Shown here in pieces: positions 7,332 through 14,543 of a stretch of 32,473 nucleotides of DNA (position 1 is its first letter; every line of letters begins with the position of its first letter). The DNA lies in IMG/VR virus record IMGVR_UViG_3300031788_000072, positions 1 to 32,473 of that record. One strand, 5' to 3'. The notes under the pieces are model-generated. The model ran no database searches. It was not told where the DNA came from and was given only the letters and a program-made list of their open reading frames with translations. Source of the stretch: a virus. A program made the position numbers and the translations under genes.

Positions 7332-8480
7332 TTACTTTAATAAATTAATATCATTTTCAACCATACTTCTGACAAGTTCAGAAAAAGAAATTTTAGAACT
7401 CCATCCTAATTCTTTATGAATTAATGACGAATCTCCTAATAAAGTTGTAACGTCTGCTGGGCGATAGAATTTGGGACTAACATTTACTAATGTAGTTGAC
7501 ATTGGTGGTATTTGAGAACTATTGCAATCGTATATATACGATTCATCTTCCGGGGTTTTTCCAATAAGCCATGAACCATGAATACCGGCTGCGGAAAAAG
7601 CTTCTTCGACAAACTCTTTTACAGTATGAGCTTTCCCGCTTGCTAAAACGTATTCCTTAATATCTTTGGAAAGTCCGAAGCGAATGCTATCTATTCCATC
7701 ACATGCATCAAAATATTTATTTATTAATGATGGGTTATATTTATCCTGATTTAACATTCTCCATAATCCGTCGCAGACATCTATAGAAGATTGCCAATCC
7801 CGTTTACTGTCTAAAGAACCTAATTTGATAGATTCAAATTTTTGTTTCAATCTTAATGATTTTTTAATACGCGCCACGCCACTTGTTACTTTACGAGTCA
7901 AAAATTCAATTCCTCTTCTTTCCCCTTCTGAATTAAAATTAAAACATTGCAAAGCATATAAGTTATAACTGTCTCTATATACCCTTACTAGACTTCTCGC
8001 CGCCACCTTACTAGCCCCATAAGGTGAACGGGGGCGTAAAACTGTTTTTTCATTTTGTGGGGATTCTAGGACATCACCGAATTCTTCTGACGAGCCTAGG
8101 TTTAGATAGCGGGTATTAGGAGAATATTTTCTAATAGCTTCCAACTGGTGAAGAACTCCAATGGCATTAATTTCCATATGTTGAACGGGGTAAGTCCAAC
8201 TAGAACCTACAAAACTATTCGCTGCAAAATTAATAAAATAATCTGGTTTTTCTTTTTCTATTAAGTTCGAAATTGAATGGGTGTCTGAAAGGTCCATCTG
8301 TGCTAATGAAAATCTTTCATTGTCTATATTTTTTTGAATATTTTGATGGTTATTAACGCTTAACCTTCTAGCTGTACCGATTATATTTAAATCTGTATTA
8401 GCTAGAATATAATCCACCATATGACTACCAATTTGTCCTGTCACACCTGTAATAATTATCTTTTTATTTGTTGTATTCAT
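7332..8480 (-). CDS. gmd: GDP-mannose 4,6-dehydratase
   Basis: Converts GDP-mannose to GDP-4-keto-6-deoxymannose, the entry step to fucose, rhamnose, perosamine and colitose nucleotides. The 382-residue SDR-fold product has the Rossmann glycine motif ITGVTGQIGSH (10-20), the MDLSD cofactor loop, NFAANSFVGSSW, LGSSEEFGDV (catalytic Ser/Glu region), PRSPYGASK (Tyr-x3-Lys catalytic pair) and FNSEGERRGIEFLTRK, which parallels the NHESPRRG...TRK signature of Gmd. Length fits Gmd (about 345-375). Its start lies inside the 3' end of an HNH endonuclease gene (17-nt overlap). The ColD/E1-like dehydratase at 10,540 could use its product. Confidence 0.88.
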   Translation of the reverse strand: MNTTNKKIIITGVTGQIGSHMVDYILANTDLNIIGTARRLSVNNHQNIQKNIDNERFSLAQMDLSDTHSISNLIEKEKPDYFINFAANSFVGSSWTYPVQHMEINAIGVLHQLEAIRKYSPNTRYLNLGSSEEFGDVLESPQNEKTVLRPRSPYGASKVAARSLVRVYRDSYNLYALQCFNFNSEGERRGIEFLTRKVTSGVARIKKSLRLKQKFESIKLGSLDSKRDWQSSIDVCDGLWRMLNQDKYNPSLINKYFDACDGIDSIRFGLSKDIKEYVLASGKAHTVKEFVEEAFSAAGIHGSWLIGKTPEDESYIYDCNSSQIPPMSTTLVNVSPKFYRPADVTTLLGDSSLIHKELGWSSKISFSELVRSMVENDINLLK

Positions 8481-9021
8481 AAATCATTCTTATTCTATTC
8501 AAAAATTCCTCATTTGTCATAGATTGTTTCATGTAATTTATATCTCTATGTACCCATTGCAAATTTCCGGGGATATATCCTTTAGATGAATCTTTTCTGT
8601 CTAATGACGCCGAGCGTTCTCCACACCTAGATTTAGAAAACTCGATAGGCTCTCCAGAAAGAGCGCATTTCCTATCCTGTTTCAAAAAAATTTCCCAAAT
8701 ATATTTTTTAGAAATACGAAATGGAAGACCTCTGTTTTCTGCCCCTTTTTTTATGGAGTAAAAAAGACTTTCGCTGATTTCTCCATGACCCTTCCACTTA
8801 GGACTATTTATATTATAGCCATGCTGAATACATCCACAGCTTTTGTAGTTTCCTTTATAAACATTATGGAATTTTGCCTCGAACGTTTTGCCACATACGA
8901 AACACATACACTCTACCCACATACGCTGCGGTACTTCCCCACGCAGTCCTAAAGGTTTAATTATTTTAATACCTCCAATTTTTTTACCAATATATTTTTC
9001 TATTGTTGATGGTCTGCCCAT
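8464..9021 (-). CDS. Free-standing HNH homing endonuclease
   Basis: A 185-residue protein starting MGRPSTIEKYIGKKIGG. It has a zinc-binding region (ECMCFVCGKTFEA and KSCGC, residues about 38-65) and a C-terminal HNH/HNN core: CALSGEPIEFSKS, SLDRKDSSKGYIPGNLQWVH and INYMKQSMT. This form is common as intron-less homing endonucleases in T4-like and other large phages. It separates two sugar genes and its end overlaps the gmd start by 17 nt, consistent with insertion at a translational start. Confidence 0.85.
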   Translation of the reverse strand: MGRPSTIEKYIGKKIGGIKIIKPLGLRGEVPQRMWVECMCFVCGKTFEAKFHNVYKGNYKSCGCIQHGYNINSPKWKGHGEISESLFYSIKKGAENRGLPFRISKKYIWEIFLKQDRKCALSGEPIEFSKSRCGERSASLDRKDSSKGYIPGNLQWVHRDINYMKQSMTNEEFLNRIRMIYEYNK

Positions 9022-9034
9022 AACTATTTTTACA

Positions 9035-9070
9035 TCAAAACTTTAAAGAAGGGAAATAAAAATATTGCAT
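9035..9070 (-). other. 11-codon mini-ORF after a TAATG stop/start, just upstream of an HNH gene
   Basis: The GT2 gene stop at 9070 forms TAATG with an ATG that opens an 11-residue frame (MQYFYFPSLKF). This is the same junction type used between real genes here. It may be the orphaned start of the gene displaced by the endonuclease insertion, but there is no similarity to the gmd N-terminus, so it may have no function. Confidence 0.2.
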
Positions 9071-9831
9071 TACTCCGTATCTTTTTCGATTATTGGTAAG
9101 GGCTGATTATGAGTTTTGTAGAATTCTGTGTTTAATTCCACCTTTTGTTCAGTTTCGTTCCATCGGTATGAGCATTGCTTATAGTGAGCAAGCTGATGTT
9201 CAATTTTAGCTTTACTGTTTGAATGTAGCCAAGTAAGATGGCGAACGTGAGCGATACCCTTGGGTATCATACTAGATGCTAATGTTTGATAATCAAAGGT
9301 ATGGTCGCCTTCAATATTTTTGTAATTAACATCATTATCCCAATAAAATTCGCTTAAAATTTTGTCTCCAACACTGACTCGAAATATTCTAGGGGGGCAA
9401 AACCCGTCAATCCAATGCTTACCTTCGAAGATATAATTCTTGAATGGTATGCGCCACCATACAGTAAGAGGATTTTCTTCAACTCTTTTAATAGTCTTTA
9501 GAATTTGGTCTTTCGTATAAAGTTCATCTGCGTCTAAAATCCAAACAAGGTCCACTTTCTTATCCAACAGGTAGGTAAGACCCATGTTTCGACAATCCGT
9601 TTCAGAAAGGCTCGTGGGATATTCCATGATTACTCCACGGGTTTGTAACATGAAGGGCATAAGTTTTTTAATAGTTGTAATATTTTCCCTCTCTGGAAAG
9701 GTATTAAAACGAACGCTTACAACAGCGAACTCCAACTCGACGCCTTCGTGATTCAATTCCACCCAAGGGCGTAGACATTCTTCGATGGTATCCTGACAGT
9801 TATATGCGCAAATAATTAATCCTATTTTCAT
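9070..9831 (-). CDS. Family 2-type glycosyltransferase
   Basis: A 253-residue cytosolic GT-A-fold enzyme. It starts MKIGLIICAYNCQDTIEECL, the GT2 nucleotide-binding strand, and carries LVWILDADELY (95-105) with the DxD metal/nucleotide motif, preceded by SETDCRNMGL in the position of the A-R-N helix. The C-terminal half is rich in Trp and His (HVRHLTWLHSNSKAKIEHQL). Donor and acceptor cannot be deduced. It follows a second GT2 by a one-base overlap (TAATG) and is one of five glycosyltransferases in the window. Confidence 0.82.
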   Translation of the reverse strand: MKIGLIICAYNCQDTIEECLRPWVELNHEGVELEFAVVSVRFNTFPERENITTIKKLMPFMLQTRGVIMEYPTSLSETDCRNMGLTYLLDKKVDLVWILDADELYTKDQILKTIKRVEENPLTVWWRIPFKNYIFEGKHWIDGFCPPRIFRVSVGDKILSEFYWDNDVNYKNIEGDHTFDYQTLASSMIPKGIAHVRHLTWLHSNSKAKIEHQLAHYKQCSYRWNETEQKVELNTEFYKTHNQPLPIIEKDTE

Positions 9832-10538
9832 TATCTTGGTGTCCAGTTTAAATCAAATGCAGAACGCTCATTATTTTCGGGGACTCCGATATGTCTAGCG
9901 TACTCACCATCAGTGAGAGTTACTTGCCTCATTCCTTTATAATAGTATTCTTGACCAAATAGCATTTCGATGTCACTCATTTTGAATCCTTTTATTTCAC
10001 TTCTAATATGTTCTAAATCTAATAACGCCGGTCTGAAACTATATCCCCATGCCCATATTACGTCACCGTTATTTACTTTAGCTCCCAATTCTAACATATT
10101 ATATTTGAAACCGTTTTTTGTACAGCCTACGGGAAGGTCATGTACGCTATTTACAAGAACGCTTTTAATGTTATCACTATCTTGAATAATATTTAATGCA
10201 TCTTTAATAAAATGACCGTCTTTTATGAATTCCCAATCGTCTTCTAAATGAAACGCGTATTTTGTTTTAACATTTTCGAAAATCATATTTAAACTGCGGC
10301 CCAATCCTCTATCTTTGTAATTTTTAGAAATCAAAGAAATCTTTCTATTTGGGAAAAGTAAAACAAGTAACTTATACATAATTTTACACTCCTCTAACGG
10401 AGAGTTATCATCGACACAGACAATATCTGTTATTAAATCTAAATCTAAACAATGTTGCGCGAAACTTCTAACTGTCCTTTCGAACAGATGGAGTCTTCGG
10501 CATGTTGTCATTGTGAGTGTTATTTTGGGATTTTCCAT
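9831..10538 (-). CDS. Family 2-type glycosyltransferase
   Basis: A 235-residue GT-A-like protein. The N-terminus ITLTMTTCRRLHLFERTVRS matches the GT2 opening strand and helix. IVCVDDNSPLEE (38-49) has the conserved acidic pair, and AFHLEDDWEFI (about 95-105) is the DxD-like site. GLGRSLN in between is typical. It lacks membrane segments, so it acts in the cytosol or on soluble acceptors. It lies one base after the ColD-like gene stop and overlaps the next GT2 by one base. Confidence 0.82.
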   Translation of the reverse strand: MENPKITLTMTTCRRLHLFERTVRSFAQHCLDLDLITDIVCVDDNSPLEECKIMYKLLVLLFPNRKISLISKNYKDRGLGRSLNMIFENVKTKYAFHLEDDWEFIKDGHFIKDALNIIQDSDNIKSVLVNSVHDLPVGCTKNGFKYNMLELGAKVNNGDVIWAWGYSFRPALLDLEHIRSEIKGFKMSDIEMLFGQEYYYKGMRQVTLTDGEYARHIGVPENNERSAFDLNWTPR

Positions 10539-10539
10539 A

Positions 10540-11721
10540 TTAAAGCTTGTTTAAAAATTCAACTAGGTCCGCTACCTTATTTACATCCAAGTTTGGATAT
10601 AGTCCTACATACAAACCATTCTTATGTAACCATTCAGCGTTCGCAAAGTCAGAAAATAAGCCATACTTTTTATAAGGTGTTTGTCTTAAAAGGTTCCCTG
10701 AAACGATAGGCCGTGTTTCGATTTTGTTTTCTTTGCAAAACTCAGCGACTTTATGGATACGCAGACCTGAGTTTGAACCGAGCGTACGATGAGCGATTAT
10801 AGGTAATGCGAACGCCACATGTTCTTTAAAACTAGTCTCTAAAGGAAATAAATAATCAGACTTCAAAGAATTACGAAAGTAATTGTAAATATCAATGCGT
10901 TGATTTCTGTATTCTTCCCATCTTTCCAAGTCTATCTGTCCTATAAAAGCATTAACGTCACTATTCCTAAAATTATTTCCTAGCAACGCAAAATCGAATA
11001 ATGGACTTACGGACTTATTTTCGTATTTTGAAGGGTCTCTTAGGCCGCGTGTCATTCCGTGGTTACGAGCCATAATGAAGTAGTCATACTCTTCTTGAGA
11101 GCGGGTAAATATAAACCCCCCTTCAATACTTTGAAGCTGGTGCCCAAAATATGTGCTCGTTGTAGATGTTAGATAAGAAGAAATGTTCTTATTGTTATAA
11201 GAACCAAAAGTATTTTCACAATTATCTAACATAAATCTAACTTCAGGATAGGCAGATTTTAAATAAAGAATCCTTTCAATGGACGGCACGAATCCAAGAA
11301 GAGACGTAATAAATACTACTGCTACTCGCTGGTGTTCTTGTCCAAGAAAACATTCTAAACTAGTAAGGTCCATAGAAAAATCACTTAAAGTAACGTCTAT
11401 GAACTTCGGCTCGAATCCTTCGCGAATCCATGGCGAACAAGAAGTTTGCCATGTAACACTAGGCAGCACTACAATATTTCGAGCGCTATTTTTGGATAAT
11501 ATTTTATCTTTAGCATAATAAGCTAATAAAGTATTCGCTGCGGAACCACTAGAAACAAATATAGCATTTGACTCAACCTTATCGCCCATTTTACGCTCGA
11601 AATTCTTTACTTCTTCATCTTGCGTCCAGCGTTTGTTTTCGTTTAGAAAAAACTCTGAAATCCTCACCCTATCGGCGGGAGTGAAGTTGTTTTGATTTAA
11701 GGGCCAGTCAAAGTTATTCAT
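10540..11721 (-). CDS. DegT/DnrJ/EryC1-fold enzyme, ColD/E1-like sugar 3-dehydratase
   Basis: A 393-residue PLP fold-type I protein. Landmarks are SSGSAANTLL (57-66, cofactor phosphate), MLDNCENTFGSY (164-175, Asp166 to the pyridine nitrogen) and STYFGHQLQSIEGG (189-202). In DegT aminotransferases the residue three after the aromatic pair is the Schiff-base lysine; here it is His194. A histidine at this site is the hallmark of ColD (GDP-4-keto-6-deoxymannose 3-dehydratase) and E1/RfbH. The LDNCENTFGS sequence also resembles that subgroup. The inferred reaction is removal of the 3-OH from the Gmd product toward a 3,6-dideoxysugar such as colitose. No ColC-like partner is seen. It overlaps the GT4 gene by 8 nt. 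Confidence 0.82.
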   Translation of the reverse strand: MNNFDWPLNQNNFTPADRVRISEFFLNENKRWTQDEEVKNFERKMGDKVESNAIFVSSGSAANTLLAYYAKDKILSKNSARNIVVLPSVTWQTSCSPWIREGFEPKFIDVTLSDFSMDLTSLECFLGQEHQRVAVVFITSLLGFVPSIERILYLKSAYPEVRFMLDNCENTFGSYNNKNISSYLTSTTSTYFGHQLQSIEGGFIFTRSQEEYDYFIMARNHGMTRGLRDPSKYENKSVSPLFDFALLGNNFRNSDVNAFIGQIDLERWEEYRNQRIDIYNYFRNSLKSDYLFPLETSFKEHVAFALPIIAHRTLGSNSGLRIHKVAEFCKENKIETRPIVSGNLLRQTPYKKYGLFSDFANAEWLHKNGLYVGLYPNLDVNKVADLVEFLNKL

Positions 11722-12751
11722 TACTTAAAATATTTACTAGTTTCTTTATAGGTTTGTCCCAGCCCCATCTTTCGATGATTGGCGTTCTGGTATCAATTTT
11801 AGCATAAACACTCGAATAACTCAAATAAATATCCTGTAATTTTTTGGCATAAACATCAATATCGAAATCATAGAACATCGGCTCCTCTGAATAATCGAAG
11901 TTACCATAATAGTTTTTAAGCCCATAGTTCTTTTCAAGCTGTGGAGCGGTAACAGGAATAGAAAGCAGGCCGTTCGATGGTATGAGTACGCCAAAATCAG
12001 GAGTAATAATCTCATTAGTAGGCTCAACGTCTCCGGTTACGCATAGACAACCGCAAGCGGAAGACTCTAAAAGCGGTAATCCAAAACTCGTACAACGTAT
12101 AACATTCAAGCAAACGTGAGAGCTACTATACAAATCTCTTAACTCGGGCGACGACATCATTTTGGGAACGTACTCAATATTTAAACCTGTGTCATTTAAT
12201 TTACTGATTACTGAACCTAGCTTTGCATCGTAGGAAGAGTCTTTAACTATTAATACTACATCATCATTACCACGGAACGCTCTTGAAAAAGCTTGTAATG
12301 TCAGGTCTAATCCACTTCGGACGTTAGCGTGGTTGACATGAAGAAAAACAAATTTATCTTTGCTTTTCGGAATCGTTGGCTTCCAAAAGTCTGTATTACA
12401 TCCTCCGTAAATTGTTTCACATTCGAATCCGTATTTTCTCCAAAGTTTCGTAATCTGGTCACTAAGCCCGAAAATACGTTGGTTTACGGATTTAGCGTTA
12501 TTAACTAAATACCAAGGTAAAGCATTCGCTGTTTCCCATACGTTAATATAAAAAGTCTTTTTTCCATCAAATACAAAATTTGGGTCCAAGCTTCCACAGC
12601 GCCCTACATACTCGCATTTGTCTAATTCGCTGTAGTACCCCAACTTTTTAAGTTCATCGTTATAGTTTAAGATTAACTCTCCAAAACTACCATGAGACTC
12701 TCTATAATCGGGCGAATCCTTACGTGGGTCGGTATCAAAAAAATGAATCAT
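11714..12751 (-). CDS. GT4-type (GT-B fold) glycosyltransferase
   Basis: A 345-residue enzyme starting MIHFFDTDPRK. The C-terminal Rossmann domain shows FVFLHVNHANVRSGLDLTLQAF, VVLIVKDSS and the donor-site SSSHVCLNVIRCTSFGLPLLE followed by SSACGCLCVTGD, which is the GT4 ESxACG-type signature. A longer frame starting at 12808 would overlap the upstream gene by about 57 nt. The ATG at 12751 makes a one-base TAATG overlap with it and is preferred. Donor and acceptor are unknown. Confidence 0.82.
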   Translation of the reverse strand: MIHFFDTDPRKDSPDYRESHGSFGELILNYNDELKKLGYYSELDKCEYVGRCGSLDPNFVFDGKKTFYINVWETANALPWYLVNNAKSVNQRIFGLSDQITKLWRKYGFECETIYGGCNTDFWKPTIPKSKDKFVFLHVNHANVRSGLDLTLQAFSRAFRGNDDVVLIVKDSSYDAKLGSVISKLNDTGLNIEYVPKMMSSPELRDLYSSSHVCLNVIRCTSFGLPLLESSACGCLCVTGDVEPTNEIITPDFGVLIPSNGLLSIPVTAPQLEKNYGLKNYYGNFDYSEEPMFYDFDIDVYAKKLQDIYLSYSSVYAKIDTRTPIIERWGWDKPIKKLVNILSNE

Positions 12752-13641
12752 TACCGCTCCTTTAGTAAAAGTTGCCGTTCCCAATCGTACAGGCTTATAT
12801 TTGCGCATTCCATTCGGGGAATGAGAGTGGATTGGATAACTTTTAGGTTACATTTAGCAATATGTGTTATGATACCTATAGAAGTATTAATTGGCACGGA
12901 CTCCGAATAATCCTCGCGCCATCTTGCAATCCATGGTAAGCGTCCATATTGAGGGTCAAGAAGAATACGATTAATACCAGCGTGATAAGCAATATGACTT
13001 GGACCGTTATCGGTTCCTATAAAATATGTTGACTGCATTAACATCAACAACGATTCTGAAAAAATAGGGTTTTTGTCGATGATTAGATTCGAAGGAATAT
13101 CTTTAGGTATTTCGACTTTTTCAATATCTTGCGACGCCCACTTATCCACTACGGGAAAATATATCTCGTAATTCGCTAACTCCTTCGCTAGATTAATAGC
13201 GAGTCCAACAGGATTATAATACATATACCCCCTAGTAGTTGTCATTAATCCAAGATATACTATATTCTTTTTAGGTACATATGAATCTAACAAACGCAGA
13301 CTACGAATCGACTGAGGATTCGTACAATATTTATCAAAATTAAAAGCGTACTTATTGTTAAAAAGTAAGTCGGGAATTACGTAATATACCTCGTCAAATC
13401 CCTCTGATAGCTCTTTCATCTTTGAGACACTACGAAGAACTAGATTATTTTCTGAATAAGATTCATCAATTCGTGTCATAGGAGTCTTATAGAAGACATC
13501 ATATAGGGCATCGAATATTTCTTTTCGTGCAGATATATACACCGTGGGTTTTATTCCCCTACTTTCTACTACCTTAGCACATTGTAAAGCTAGAAGGCAA
13601 TCTCCTAATCCGTGCCCACCAATTATTAGAACTTTAGTCAT
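12751..13641 (-). CDS. Glycosyltransferase family 9-like protein
   Basis: About 296 residues with a GT-B fold resembling ADP-heptose:LPS heptosyltransferases. It starts MTKVLIIGGHGLGDCLLALQ (the GD-phosphate loop of GT9) and has STYFIGTDNGPSHIAYHAG near residue 215, matching the DSGPMHIA signature of the donor site. Upstream in-frame ATGs at 13695 and 13692 would give an implausible hydrophobic extension (MMVLIFLEFLLFLK) overlapping the preceding gene, so the ATG at 13641 with an 8-nt overlap is chosen. The acceptor is unknown. Confidence 0.75.
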   Translation of the reverse strand: MTKVLIIGGHGLGDCLLALQCAKVVESRGIKPTVYISARKEIFDALYDVFYKTPMTRIDESYSENNLVLRSVSKMKELSEGFDEVYYVIPDLLFNNKYAFNFDKYCTNPQSIRSLRLLDSYVPKKNIVYLGLMTTTRGYMYYNPVGLAINLAKELANYEIYFPVVDKWASQDIEKVEIPKDIPSNLIIDKNPIFSESLLMLMQSTYFIGTDNGPSHIAYHAGINRILLDPQYGRLPWIARWREDYSESVPINTSIGIITHIAKCNLKVIQSTLIPRMECANISLYDWERQLLLKER

Positions 13642-14116
13642 ATAACGTAGGACTTTTAGGAATAGGAGGAATTCTAAGAATATTAGAACCATCATCTTTA
13701 GCAGGGGTAGCGTGATAGACCTTTGGTTTTGAGATTATGTTTTCTTTCGCTTTTGTAGCCTTCTCGTACTCTTCGACTTTTCTATACGAGGGAGGTAATC
13801 CTTTACCGTGCATCCAGTCTTGGTAAGGTAGTTCAGAAAGATAATCTGAAACGGTGGGAATGGCACCCATATCTTCGATTACGTGTTGCTCTCCAATATC
13901 GCGTACTGAAACTTGCTTACAGTCCGAGTTAACGATATTGTGACCGAATACCTGTTCAGCTAGAAAGATTCCGAATGAGCTATGCAGTATGGCCCTATGT
14001 CGGTTATCTCCAAGATGGCTTTTTGTCTGGTCAAACCAATCATGGATTTTTAAATAATCTTCAAGTTTACCACCGAATTTTGTGGCTGAACTAACTGCAT
14101 GAATGTAAGGTTTCAT
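13634..14116 (-). CDS. Phage conserved protein, DUF6915-like
   Basis: A 160-residue protein with MKPYIHAVSSATKFGGK, DYLKIHDWFDQTKSH, NRHRAILHSSFGIFLAEQVFG, VSVRDIGEQHVIEDMGAIPT and YQDWMHGKG. From memory these match a phage-associated family (DUF6915) of unknown function with conserved His/Asp/Trp. The His-rich HRAILHSS and GEQHVIEDMG motifs could bind a metal. The C-terminal 50 residues are low-complexity and proline/lysine-rich. It precedes the GT9-like gene with an 8-nt overlap, although a glycan role is not implied. Confidence 0.7.
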   Translation of the reverse strand: MKPYIHAVSSATKFGGKLEDYLKIHDWFDQTKSHLGDNRHRAILHSSFGIFLAEQVFGHNIVNSDCKQVSVRDIGEQHVIEDMGAIPTVSDYLSELPYQDWMHGKGLPPSYRKVEEYEKATKAKENIISKPKVYHATPAKDDGSNILRIPPIPKSPTLYD

Positions 14117-14121
14117 AATTA

Positions 14122-14508
14122 TTAAACGGACTTATATGCTGATAGATATCTTAACTGATAGTGGTCAACGGGGACTTTTTCAAAAACAATTTTACCGCAA
14201 GGGAAACTTCTAATAATCAAAGCGTATGCCAATCGCTCACTTCTATCATCAGTTTCTAGGGCGTGCATGAGCTTAGGTGTATTAAAAGCAAATACACTTC
14301 CATCAGTTATAGGGTTCAATTTAGAAGTTTTGCTGAATGCAAGATGTTCTTGTGAGGCTTCTTGAAACACTGCGTCCACAAAATCGTCTAGCTGTTCTAC
14401 GGTCTTTAAGAAGATAAATCTTCCATGATTACATCCGTCATATCTCATAGCGAGATAAGCTGTACCCGCGATAATATCTGATTTTAATCCTTCGTATGTT
14501 GGTGTCAT
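14122..14508 (-). CDS. Uncharacterised 128-residue protein
   Basis: Not recognised. The sequence is mixed alpha/beta: YLAMRYDGCNHGRFIFLKTV in the first third, DFVDAVFQEASQEHLAFSK helix, then GSVFAFNTPKLMHALETDD and SFPCGKIVFEKVPVDHYQL. No membrane or signal segment is seen. It is the first gene after a predicted leaderless promoter placed directly beyond the ribonucleotide reductase stop, so it may head the operon that runs into the DUF6915-like and sugar genes. Confidence 0.7.
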   Translation of the reverse strand: MTPTYEGLKSDIIAGTAYLAMRYDGCNHGRFIFLKTVEQLDDFVDAVFQEASQEHLAFSKTSKLNPITDGSVFAFNTPKLMHALETDDRSERLAYALIIRSFPCGKIVFEKVPVDHYQLRYLSAYKSV

Positions 14509-14543
14509 ACAAGGATATTCTTAAACCTTTAAAGAAATGTCAA
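14509..14543 (-). promoter_or_regulatory. Sigma70-like promoter giving a leaderless mRNA for the sugar-island operon
   Basis: Reading leftward: TTGACA (14543-14538), 17-nt spacer, GAATAT (14520-14515), 6 nt, then ATG at 14508. The -35 box begins directly beyond the ribonucleotide reductase stop codon. The -35 is a perfect consensus; the -10 is weaker. Confidence 0.55.

Noticed and set aside
13642-13695. N-terminal hydrophobic extension of the GT9-like protein (MMVLIFLEFLLFLK)
   Set aside because: It reads through the preceding gene's 3' end in another frame; MTKVLIIGGHG is the normal GT9 start.
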